The translations under genes and the position numbers were made by a program. From positions 1 to 57,831 of the forward strand of contig JASMKO010000049.1 of the NCBI GenBank assembly GCA_030749225.1: a stretch of 57,831 nucleotides of DNA. The letters are read 5' to 3'. This stretch comes from Verrucomicrobiota bacterium. GTDB lineage: Bacteria > Verrucomicrobiota > Verrucomicrobiia > Limisphaerales > UBA1096. The notes beneath the pieces are model-generated. The model was not told the DNA's origin. It worked only from the letters and a program-made list of their open reading frames with translations, and ran no database searches. This document shows, piece after piece, positions 36,044-43,581 of the stretch (positions are counted from its first letter, which is position 1; each line of letters begins with the position of its first letter).

Positions 36044-36829
36044 ATGAGCAAGTTGCAACGCAGTTGCGTGGTTGGTTCAGTCGTGTTTCACGCACTGATT
36101 CTGCTCATGCTCATTCTTGGGCCGATACTATTCGCCAAGCGTGAGGAGAAGGTCCGGGTGATCGACCTTGTCCCGTCGGACATGATCGACAAACTGCTCG
36201 CCCCGGCCGCCCCGGTGGCGCCGCCAGCCCCAGCCCCACCAAAGCCGATCCCTGCCAAGCCAAAACCGAAAAAAATCGAACCGAAGCCTGAACCAAAGCC
36301 GAAGCCCGTTCTGCCCAAGCCCAAGCCCAAGCCCAAGCCCAAACCGAAGCCCAAACCGAAGCCGAAGCCGAAGCCGAAGCCCAAAATAAAGGTCGATCTC
36401 AACTCAAATGTCCGGAAGCCGGACGCACGAGTTACGGAGGCAGCCAAGCGCGCCCGCCAAGATGAGGCCAGGCGCCAGGCTGCCCTCAACAAGCTTGAAA
36501 CCAAGCTCTCCGGGCGCACGGCAGTCAACGTTCCGCTTGGCCAACATGCTTCGGCCAATTACGCGTCGCTCATCCGCCGCGCGTACATGGACGCCACTAT
36601 TCATCCTGGTGCGATCAGCGGTGACCCGGTTGTCAAGGTGCGCCTGGTGATCGCCCGTAGCGGCCGGGTCATCTCGGCCAGCATCATGGGTCGGTCGGGC
36701 GCGACGAGTTGGGATCGGGCAGTGCAAAAGGCACTCGACCGCGTAAAGTTCATCAAGCCGTTCCCCGAATCGATGAAGGGGGCGCAACAAACCTTCAACC
36801 TGAATTTCAACTCGAAGAGTTTTTCATGA
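36044..36829 (+). CDS. TolA/TonB-like energy transducer with Lys-Pro repeat
   Basis: A 261-residue protein: one N-terminal helix (HALILLMLILGPILF), a Pro-Ala linker, a run of about 20 Lys-Pro pairs (roughly residues 65-115; encoded by CCCAAG/CCGAAG hexamers at 36240-36390), a short helical part and a C-terminal TonB-like domain (IRRAYMDATIHPGAISGDP, VVKVRLVIARSGRVISAS). In a Tol operon it takes the place of TolA and spans the periplasm to reach the outer membrane. Overlaps the tolB start by four bases. Confidence 0.88.
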   Translation: MSKLQRSCVVGSVVFHALILLMLILGPILFAKREEKVRVIDLVPSDMIDKLLAPAAPVAPPAPAPPKPIPAKPKPKKIEPKPEPKPKPVLPKPKPKPKPKPKPKPKPKPKPKPKIKVDLNSNVRKPDARVTEAAKRARQDEARRQAALNKLETKLSGRTAVNVPLGQHASANYASLIRRAYMDATIHPGAISGDPVVKVRLVIARSGRVISASIMGRSGATSWDRAVQKALDRVKFIKPFPESMKGAQQTFNLNFNSKSFS

Positions 36830-38013
36830 GCAATACAACCCACAGACGACCCGCCGCCTTGGCCGCCTTTCTGGTGGCTGGGCTTGCGCTTGGCCAAGCG
36901 CAACGCTCGGCCATTGAGGTCGACGTCTTCGACGCCGGCAAGGTCAAGGCCATCCCGGTGGCCCTCGAGGGCTTTAACAGCGAGACGCAGGTCCTGCTGA
37001 AGTTTGACCTGTTCGTGCAGGGTTTCGAGTTTGTCGACAAGGCCAAGGCGCAGTTCACCATCAAGGGCAGCAACGACGGGGGCAGCGTCAGCGGCGCGGT
37101 GTACGACCATGTGAAACGGGCGTTCATCCTGAATAAGCGCTACCGCGGGGGCGGCACGCGGCTGCTGGCGCACACGTTTGCTAACAACGTGGTCGAGTCG
37201 ATCACCGGCTCGCCCGGCATTGGCCTGACCAAGATCGCCTTCCGGCAGTTCCACGGCCGCAACACCGAGATACACATCGCCGACTTTGACGGCCACAACG
37301 CGATCCAGCTGACCCGCGACAATTCGATTGCCGCCGGACCCGAATGGACGCCGAATGGCCAATCCATTTTTTATTACTCATATCGGCGACACAACCCGGA
37401 CATTTATTCGCACAATCTTCAGACTGGGGCGCGCCAGACTGTGGCGCGTTACTCCGGTTCCAACATCAGCCCGTCGGTGTCGCCGGACGGCCGCCGTTTG
37501 GCGATGGTGCTCAGCAAGGCCGGCAGTCCCGACATCTGGGTTGCCAGCGCCGATGGAACCGGACTTCGGCGGCTCACCACCACCAAGGAGGCCGAGTCCT
37601 CCCCCTGCTGGTCGCCGGATGGACGTTGGATTTGCTTCGCCTCCCGTGCTAGCGGCCGCACGGCTCTGCACAAAATCCCGGCCAATGGCGGGGCAATGAC
37701 GCGGATTCGCACCATCGGTGCTTTCAATGCCACCGAGCCGGACTGGTCGCCGGACGGCCGGGCGATCGTCTTCACAACGCAGCGAGGAGGCGGGGTGTTC
37801 GAGATTTGCATCGTGCCACCCGGCGGGGGGAACGTCGAGGTGCTTGCGACCGGGGAGGATCCCTCCTGGGCGCCGAACTCGCGCACGCTCATTTTCACCA
37901 AGCGGTCCCGCGGAAAACGCGTTTTATCGGTACTTGACGTCCCCACCAAACGGGTCAAGACTCTGCTGCGCAGCTTTCCGGGCAACTGTTCCCAAGCCGC
38001 TTGGACGAAGTAA
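36826..38013 (+). CDS. tolB: TolB
   Basis: A 395-residue periplasmic protein. Signal peptide ends at A-L-G-Q-A (residues about 19-24), provided by a 16-bp perfect palindrome (36886-36901). An N-terminal TolB domain (IEVDVFDAGKVKAIPVALEG) precedes a six-bladed propeller with repeated S-P-D-G-R-x-I motifs (SPSVSPDGRRLAM, PCWSPDGRWICFAS, EPDWSPDGRAIVFTT). TolB binds Pal. ATG 36826 overlaps the previous gene; the longer frame back to 36709 overlaps it and is not used. Confidence 0.95.
   Translation: MSNTTHRRPAALAAFLVAGLALGQAQRSAIEVDVFDAGKVKAIPVALEGFNSETQVLLKFDLFVQGFEFVDKAKAQFTIKGSNDGGSVSGAVYDHVKRAFILNKRYRGGGTRLLAHTFANNVVESITGSPGIGLTKIAFRQFHGRNTEIHIADFDGHNAIQLTRDNSIAAGPEWTPNGQSIFYYSYRRHNPDIYSHNLQTGARQTVARYSGSNISPSVSPDGRRLAMVLSKAGSPDIWVASADGTGLRRLTTTKEAESSPCWSPDGRWICFASRASGRTALHKIPANGGAMTRIRTIGAFNATEPDWSPDGRAIVFTTQRGGGVFEICIVPPGGGNVEVLATGEDPSWAPNSRTLIFTKRSRGKRVLSVLDVPTKRVKTLLRSFPGNCSQAAWTK
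36886..36901. repeat. 16-bp perfect palindrome (tolB signal peptide)
   Basis: GCGCTTGGCCAAGCGC, the longest perfect form; coincides with the predicted signal-peptidase site of TolB. Confidence 0.9.
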
Positions 38014-38039
38014 AAAAGAAGGCATTAAACCTCAAGACC

Positions 38040-38645
38040 ATGAGTTCATTGAAACAAGTTGGATTGGTACTGGCAGCCCTCATGGCGGCCACCTCGACCG
38101 GGTGCAAAACCAAGCCCAAGAACATCACCCCCATCCCCGGAGGAAATGCCAACGTGGCTGGCGCGGGGAGTCTGATCGGCCGCGACAACAGCGGAACGGT
38201 GAACGGTGGAAGTGATGTCGTTACGATCGATCAATCCGGCAACATCGGCCTGTCCGACCTTGAGGAATTCGAGAACATGCTGATGGATCGCGATGCCTTG
38301 GCCGCCCAGACGGTTTACTTCGAGTTGGATCGCTCCGAAATTCACCCGGACGACCTCGGCAAGGTGGAAGCCGTGGCTGGCATCCTGGCCCAGGACGCGC
38401 AAAACAAAGTGTTGATTGAGGGCCACTGTGACGAACGCGGCACTGAGGAATACAACAGGGCACTGGGTGAACGCCGGGCGTTGAGCGTCCGCGACGCGTT
38501 GTCAGGACTCGGGGTGAGTGCCGACCGGATTCGAACGATGAGCTTTGGCGAGGATCGCCCCGCCGACCCGGAACTGAATGAAGCCGCCTATTCGCGCAAC
38601 CGGCGCGGCGAGTTTGTGCTGCTCAAGCCCAAGCCGGGGAGTTGA
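38040..38645 (+). CDS. pal: Peptidoglycan-associated lipoprotein Pal
   Basis: A 201-residue lipoprotein. Lipobox S-T-G-C at residues about 19-22 (modified Cys), a Gly/Asn-rich linker and an OmpA-type peptidoglycan-binding domain with VYFELDRSEIHPDDLGK, GHCDERGTEEYNRALGERRA and the arginine region. Last gene of the Tol-Pal set; anchors the outer membrane to peptidoglycan. Confidence 0.95.
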   Translation: MSSLKQVGLVLAALMAATSTGCKTKPKNITPIPGGNANVAGAGSLIGRDNSGTVNGGSDVVTIDQSGNIGLSDLEEFENMLMDRDALAAQTVYFELDRSEIHPDDLGKVEAVAGILAQDAQNKVLIEGHCDERGTEEYNRALGERRALSVRDALSGLGVSADRIRTMSFGEDRPADPELNEAAYSRNRRGEFVLLKPKPGS

Positions 38646-38653
38646 TGCCTACC

Positions 38654-38683
38654 GGCCAACCCCCCCTTTGAGGGGAGTTGGCC
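38654..38683 (+). terminator. Hairpin after pal
   Basis: GGCCAAC (38654-38660) pairs with GTTGGCC (38677-38683), extended by CCCC/GGGG inside. It is followed by CTTTACATTTT rather than a clean T run, so it may be a weak terminator. Confidence 0.55.
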
Positions 38684-38733
38684 CTTTACATTTTGAAATA
38701 ATAGGCTATTTTTGCCGGCCTTGTTGACGAGCT

Positions 38734-39012
38734 ATGATAAACCACTTTCAACTGGCTTTTTCACCCGGGATGCCCGAAATCCTCTTGGTTTTGGCGGTGA
38801 TCCTGATTTTTTTCGGTGCCAAGAAGTTGCCCGAGTTGGCCAAGGGCATGGGGCAGGGGATCAAGGAATTCAAGAAAGCCACCCGCGACGTGAACAACGA
38901 ACTGGAGCGGGCGATGGATGATCAGCCCACCCACAGCCCGCCGCCCTCTCCGCCGCCCTCCCCGCAGATTACCGAGCAAAGCACCGGCAAAGAAGCCAAA
39001 CCGGACGCCTGA
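38734..39012 (+). CDS. tatA: Sec-independent translocase subunit TatA/E
   Basis: A 92-residue protein: one N-terminal helix ([15 protein letters not shown]) followed by [16 protein letters not shown], the classic TatA hinge and amphipathic helix, then a Pro/Ser-rich tail. With TatC it exports folded proteins carrying twin-arginine signals, such as the DUF1501 protein at 52349-53617 (R-R-R-D-F-L). The palindrome at 38836-38843 lies in the amphipathic helix (P-E-L-A-K-G). Confidence 0.92.
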   Translation: MINHFQLAFSPGMPEILLVLAVILIFFGAKKLPELAKGMGQGIKEFKKATRDVNNELERAMDDQPTHSPPPSPPPSPQITEQSTGKEAKPDA

Positions 39013-39048
39013 TCGCACAGGTGACTCCGAGTGACTTGGCTCTAAACC

Positions 39049-40485
39049 ATGTCCAAGGAACCCGAGGGGCCTCCGAAGCCTGACCAACCCCAGACCGACG
39101 GCCAAGCGGAGCGCCCCGAGACGTCATCTAGCCAAGAGACTCCCAAGCAGGAATCTGCCCCGGAAGCAAGGGACGATTTCGGCCAAGCGCTTGGCCAAGC
39201 GGAGCACCCCGATCTAGGCGGTGAGGAACAGGATCACGACATCCACCCTCACGACGACCCCTATCACCACGACTACGAGCATGAGGATCACGAAGCCTAT
39301 CACGCCCATCATGATGAGCATTACCACCACGGGCATGAAGAGTACCAGGGGGATTCGCACGACGAACACGCGACAACCACCCCCGTGCCGTTTGGCGGCA
39401 GCTCCGATGGGGGTGACGACAACGGTCCAACGGATATCGACGAGAACGGCGAGGAGTACGGCGGCCCAGTTAAGTCGTTCCTCGAGCACATGGAGGATTT
39501 GCGCTGGACGCTCATCCGTTGTGTGGCCTCGGTGTTTGTGGCCATGGTCGTCTGTCTCGCCGGCGCCCCCTACCTTGTCGAGATACTTGCCTGGCCGCTG
39601 ACCAAGGCTAGGCAATCTCTCACCGAGAACCAGAAAACTAGCCTGCTCAAGGAGCAGAAAAGTGAAATCATCGTCCGGTTGACGGAAAAGGAGACCTTTC
39701 GAGTCCCGATCCAGACCGATCTCCTGGATGACGCTCGCGAACAACTCGCCCTGACCAACTCGTCCGTGATGCTGTCGTTCCAACTCGCCCCCGTGGTGCG
39801 GGACGGGAAACTGCAATTGTTGCTGCAGCCGGACACGAACGCAGTCGCCGGCGATGACATATCCCCCCGGGCTGGGCCGGAGCTCAAGGCAATGGGGCCG
39901 CTCAGCGGCTTTCTGGTGGCGTTGAAGCTGGCCTTCTACGGTGGCATCATGCTGTCCTCTCCGTTCATCCTGTTTTTCATCGGCCAATTCACGATCCCGG
40001 CTCTGCGCAAAAAGGAGAAAAAATACCTCATCAGAGCCGTCATCGTGGGCGGCTTCCTGTTCTTCAGCGGCGTGGCGTTCTGTTATTTTCTGGTGATGCA
40101 AATCGCGCTGAGCACCTCGGCGCTGTTTGCCAACTGGCTCACGTTCGGGGCGGACGTCTGGCGGGCGGAGGAGTACATCAACTTCGTCTGCAAATTCATG
40201 CTCGGCATGGGCATCGCGTTTGAATTGCCGGTCGTGATCCTGCTCCTAGTGAAGGTTGGCGTGCTTGACTACAAGAAATTGTCGGCGTTCCGGATGTACT
40301 GGGTGGTCATCAACCTGGTGCTCGCCTCCATCCTCACACCCCCGGATTTAGTCACCCAGATCCTCATGGCCTTGCCGATGCAGTTCTTCTACGAATGCAG
40401 CGTCATCATCGCATGGATCTGGTATCGGCGCGATCGAAAAAAAGAGGCTGCCGAAGCTGCGGCTCCCCCGCCCGACGAACCATAA
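39049..40485 (+). CDS. tatC: TatC with histidine-rich N-terminal extension
   Basis: A 478-residue protein, much longer than the common ~250. Residues 1-140 form an acidic, His-rich cytoplasmic extension (DHDIHPHDDPYHHDYEHEDH and more, roughly 64-106). The TatC core follows: SFLEHMEDLRWTLIRCVASVFVAM at the first helix, later helices such as FFSGVAFCYFLVM and GMGIAFELPVVILLLVKVGV, and the late PDLVTQILMALPMQFFYE. A ~110-residue insert between helices 1 and 2 is also larger than usual. TatC recognises twin-arginine signals. 36 bp after tatA. A perfect palindrome gives Q-A-L-G-Q-A at 39188-39201. Confidence 0.9.
   Translation: MSKEPEGPPKPDQPQTDGQAERPETSSSQETPKQESAPEARDDFGQALGQAEHPDLGGEEQDHDIHPHDDPYHHDYEHEDHEAYHAHHDEHYHHGHEEYQGDSHDEHATTTPVPFGGSSDGGDDNGPTDIDENGEEYGGPVKSFLEHMEDLRWTLIRCVASVFVAMVVCLAGAPYLVEILAWPLTKARQSLTENQKTSLLKEQKSEIIVRLTEKETFRVPIQTDLLDDAREQLALTNSSVMLSFQLAPVVRDGKLQLLLQPDTNAVAGDDISPRAGPELKAMGPLSGFLVALKLAFYGGIMLSSPFILFFIGQFTIPALRKKEKKYLIRAVIVGGFLFFSGVAFCYFLVMQIALSTSALFANWLTFGADVWRAEEYINFVCKFMLGMGIAFELPVVILLLVKVGVLDYKKLSAFRMYWVVINLVLASILTPPDLVTQILMALPMQFFYECSVIIAWIWYRRDRKKEAAEAAAPPPDEP
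39181..39202. repeat. Compound palindrome in tatC extension
   Basis: Two overlapping 12-bp units (GGCCAAGCGC, then TTGGCCAAGCGG), read F-G-Q-A-L-G-Q-A. Confidence 0.9.
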
Positions 40486-40554
40486 AAATAGCGCCAAAAG
40501 GCTTTACACAGGCACCCTTTCGACTACGCTGCCCGTTGCTTTTTGACTGATCCA

Positions 40555-41058
40555 ATGAGATATTTCGCAAAAACCACCACCGCAGCGGCCCTCATCGCCA
40601 TGTTTTCCGTCGGCTGCGCCGGCCCCGAGAACAAGCTGGGACGTGGCATCCGCAATTTCAGTGAGTTCACCCGCTTGGGCGAATTCAGCCGTTCCGTTGA
40701 GCAAACCGCCCTATGGGACGGTCCGCAGCACGCCTACACCACTGGTATCGTGCGCGGCCTGAGCCGCACTGCTGCCCGCACGGCCGTTGGCTTTGCGGAG
40801 ATTCTCACATTCCCAATTCCCACCCCGGACTACGAGCCTTGGCTCCAGGGAGCGACTGTTTATCCTGATCCCTCGGTGGCCACGCTGGACTACCCTTGGG
40901 GTGGCATGGTGATGCCGGATGACGCCTTGTTCCCGGCCAGTTACACTCCCAAGCTGTGGGATGACGGTGTCTTTCACCCGAATAGCGCCATTGGGTTTGG
41001 AGGCGGCGACGTGGCCCCATTTTTCCCGGGTAGCCGTTTCAAGGTGTTTGACCACTGA
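40555..41058 (+). CDS. TIGR04073-family exosortase-associated lipoprotein
   Basis: A 167-residue protein with a lipoprotein signal (MFSVGCAG, lipobox S-V-G-C) and the pattern NKLGRGIRNFSEFTRLGE ... GLSRTAARTAVGFAEILTFPIPTP, which I recognise as the TIGR04073 family of putative exosortase-system proteins in Verrucomicrobia. No exosortase or PEP-CTERM protein is in the window. ATG 40555 gives the standard signal; TTG 40543 is an alternative. Confidence 0.75.
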   Translation: MRYFAKTTTAAALIAMFSVGCAGPENKLGRGIRNFSEFTRLGEFSRSVEQTALWDGPQHAYTTGIVRGLSRTAARTAVGFAEILTFPIPTPDYEPWLQGATVYPDPSVATLDYPWGGMVMPDDALFPASYTPKLWDDGVFHPNSAIGFGGGDVAPFFPGSRFKVFDH

Positions 41059-41080
41059 GCTGCTGTTCAGCAACTTTCCC

Positions 41081-41110
41081 GGCGCCAGCCCCCCGGTTGG
41101 CGCCTTTTTT
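41081..41110 (+). terminator. Terminator overlapping the ispE start region
   Basis: GGCGCCA (41081-41087) with TGGCGCC (41098-41104), then six T (41105-41110). Ends five bases before the ispE GTG. Confidence 0.85.
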
Positions 41111-41115
41111 GTGCC

Positions 41116-42012
41116 GTGAAACTCTGTCGCCAATCGCACTGCAAAATCAATCTGCTGCTCAACGTTACCGGCCGCCGGGATGACGGGTTTCACGAACTGG
41201 AAATGTTGATGCTCCCGGTGCCAATCTTTGACCGACTGGAATTCGAGTTGACTGGTGACGGAATCGAGCTGACTTGTAACTGGTCCGACATCCCCACCGA
41301 CTCCGGCAACCTAGCTTGGCGCGCTGCCGAGTCGTTCGCGGCAAAGGCCGGCGTCGCGGTCGGCGTCCGTATTCGCCTCGAGAAAACGATCCCATCCGAG
41401 GGCGGGCTTGGGGGCGGCAGCGGCAACGCAGCGGCGACTCTCCTCGCGCTGAACAAACTTCACGGCCAGCCGCGTGGCCAAGCGGCGCTGCAGGAACTCG
41501 CCGCCGAACTTGGCAGCGATGTCCCTTTTTTTCTTCAAAACGAAGCGGCCGTGGCCAAGGGGCGCGGCGAGATCATCGAGCTGGTTGCCCCACTCATCGG
41601 GCTGGACGGCAAGGCGCTGCTGCTCGTCCGGCCCGGCTTCGGCGTCCCGACACCGTTGGCGTACGAAGGCTTGGCCAGGTTCCCCGACGCCTCAAACCGT
41701 CCGCTTGGCCAAGCGGGCGAGCTGGCGAAGCGCTTGGCCATCAGCTCGCTGGCGGAAGCCGGCAATGAGTTTTACAACTCCCTTGAGGCACCGGTATTTG
41801 ACAAGTACCCACTGCTGAAGTTGCTGAAAGGACACGCTCTGGCGAACGGCGCGGAGGCCGCGCTCCTGTGCGGCAGCGGCTCGACCGTCTTTGCCATCTG
41901 CCCGGACGCAGCAACGGCGGAGTCGCTTGGCCAAGCGCTCGAGGGCAGGTTCGGCTCACAGCCCCTGATGCAAATCGTCGATCTGCCCGGCAAGTTCGCG
42001 GGAGTCAACTGA
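41116..42012 (+). CDS. ispE: 4-diphosphocytidyl-2-C-methyl-D-erythritol kinase
   Basis: A 298-residue GHMP kinase of the MEP isoprenoid pathway. CRQSHCKINLLLNVTGRRDDGFHEL is the opening motif (residues 4-28), then the ATP-binding PSEGGLGGGSGNAAA and a C-terminal LLCGSGSTVFAIC. GTG start (41116) immediately after the terminator. Two perfect palindromes give P-L-G-Q-A-G-E-L-A-K-R and S-L-G-Q-A-L-E; the first is extended into a second, degenerate copy. Confidence 0.95.
   Translation: MKLCRQSHCKINLLLNVTGRRDDGFHELEMLMLPVPIFDRLEFELTGDGIELTCNWSDIPTDSGNLAWRAAESFAAKAGVAVGVRIRLEKTIPSEGGLGGGSGNAAATLLALNKLHGQPRGQAALQELAAELGSDVPFFLQNEAAVAKGRGEIIELVAPLIGLDGKALLLVRPGFGVPTPLAYEGLARFPDASNRPLGQAGELAKRLAISSLAEAGNEFYNSLEAPVFDKYPLLKLLKGHALANGAEAALLCGSGSTVFAICPDAATAESLGQALEGRFGSQPLMQIVDLPGKFAGVN
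41702..41715. repeat. Perfect 14-mer palindrome (ispE, first)
   Basis: Read P-L-G-Q-A; a degenerate copy follows 20 bp later (G-E-L-A-K-R-L). Confidence 0.9.
41924..41937. repeat. Perfect 14-mer palindrome (ispE, second)
   Basis: Read S-L-G-Q-A-L near the IspE C-terminus. Confidence 0.9.
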
Positions 42013-43455
42013 CTAAAGCCACCCCCTGAAGATCAGTGCGGGGAGGGTGCGCCATTTCATGCGGCGGATTTTTTTTGGTGACGCTCCGAGGTAACGCGGG
42101 CGGCCGTCCACCGGCATTCCATCCGGACCGATGCGAATGCCTTTCTTTTTTATCCGCTCCTGAATTGAGCGCAGCAGTTCACCGGCCATCACCGCTGAGT
42201 GGTATTCGATGGCGACTTCCGTGTTCAACCGCTCGGAACGGGGGTCGATATTGAACGAGCCGACCATGCCGATGTCGGCCTGTTCCAGCACCATGCTTTT
42301 GGTGTGCAACGTCTCCATCCCCTCGCGGTCCGATTCGCCAGCAAGCTCGATGATCTCCAGCCCGAGGGCAATGTAATCCTCCTTTTCTCTCTGGTAAACC
42401 GCCTGGACCAGAAGGTTGTCGGTCGAGTTGAGGGAGTTGGTGAACACAATCACCCGGACGCCGCGCCGGATGGCATCGACCAGAATGGTACGCGCCTTCT
42501 TCGTCAGGATTAGATACGGTGACTCAATCCAGATTGTCTCTCCTGTCTCTGCATTGTTCACCAACTCGGCGATATGGTGTCCGGTGTGTTTGCCGCGGGA
42601 TTTTCTGCCGCTTGGATCGGCCAAAAAACGGATCTGATCCACCGCCCGCAGTCGTTGGTTCCAATCAATGGGGCTCGGCAATTGCACCACACTCGGCTGC
42701 GCCTGAAACTCGGCCCAAACCCGGTCAAGCGCCGCCTTGGCCGCATCGATGTCGCGCTGGAGGATGGCCTGGTACACCGGTGAAGTGGGCCGACGGCGGC
42801 TGCCCGTGAGGCGCTTGGGCGGTTCGTTGGGTCGGATGAGACAGAGGTATTTGCCAACGAGCATCGGTTTCACCTTCGGCCCGTTCCATAGCGTCATGAA
42901 GTGCGCGTTTGCCTGTATCGCAGTTTCGCCCTCAACGAGGATGTCCCGGTCGATCCGGTTGCGATACGCCGTGTCGCCCTCCTTCCGGTACCGGCTCAGT
43001 CCGAAATAGGAATTATCGATATTGCGTCCGCCAGTGATCAGCCTGTGGCTGTCCGTGATGAAAAGCTTGTCGTGCAAACGCCGGTTGAACCGGAACGGCT
43101 TCAGTGGGTCGAACGGGTGAAACACCCGAATCTCCACGCCTTCGCGGATCAGGTGTGCGCCGAGGTGCGAGGGAATACTGTTAAAGAGAGCATCAACCAT
43201 TAGGCGCACCTTGACACCGCGTCGGGCCGTTTCGCGCAGCTGCGCGAAGCCACGCATCGTGAAATCGTCCTCCTCCCCGCCCACATAAAAATAGGAGATA
43301 TTCAGCTCACGCTGGGCTTCGACAGCGAGGTCAAATCGTGCCTGCGCTGCTTCCATCGGGCCATTGAGCAGGCAGACGCGATCGCCCCTGGCCAAGGGGA
43401 CAATAACCGCAAAAATAGCGCAGCATTTGGTCAGGCGCTTGGCCAAGTGATTCAT
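42013..43455 (-). CDS. Secreted phospholipase D-like protein
   Basis: A 480-residue protein with a signal peptide (ends at L-A-R-G) and two HKD motifs: LHDKLFITDSHRLITGGRNI and LHTKSMVLEQADIGMVGSFN (in place of D, the second has E). It looks like cardiolipin synthase or a related phosphatidyltransferase/phospholipase that acts at the outer surface. Length is typical. The N-terminus M-N-H-L-A-K-R-L is supplied by a palindrome. Divergent from the LamG gene. Confidence 0.85.
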   Translation of the reverse strand: MNHLAKRLTKCCAIFAVIVPLARGDRVCLLNGPMEAAQARFDLAVEAQRELNISYFYVGGEEDDFTMRGFAQLRETARRGVKVRLMVDALFNSIPSHLGAHLIREGVEIRVFHPFDPLKPFRFNRRLHDKLFITDSHRLITGGRNIDNSYFGLSRYRKEGDTAYRNRIDRDILVEGETAIQANAHFMTLWNGPKVKPMLVGKYLCLIRPNEPPKRLTGSRRRPTSPVYQAILQRDIDAAKAALDRVWAEFQAQPSVVQLPSPIDWNQRLRAVDQIRFLADPSGRKSRGKHTGHHIAELVNNAETGETIWIESPYLILTKKARTILVDAIRRGVRVIVFTNSLNSTDNLLVQAVYQREKEDYIALGLEIIELAGESDREGMETLHTKSMVLEQADIGMVGSFNIDPRSERLNTEVAIEYHSAVMAGELLRSIQERIKKKGIRIGPDGMPVDGRPRYLGASPKKIRRMKWRTLPALIFRGWL

Positions 43456-43581
43456 GAATGGCGGTTATATAACCGCAGAGTTAGCAAATGACAACGATTT
43501 TCGCTTGGCCGAGCGGGTGATAAGACTTGCATGATCCTTCGCATGAGGCATCGTGCTTGTTGTTCCAAACATGAATTCATC

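Noticed and set aside
36240-36390. CRISPR-like or tandem-repeat array
   Set aside because: The repeat is in frame and codes for Lys-Pro in the TolA-like protein; no spacers.
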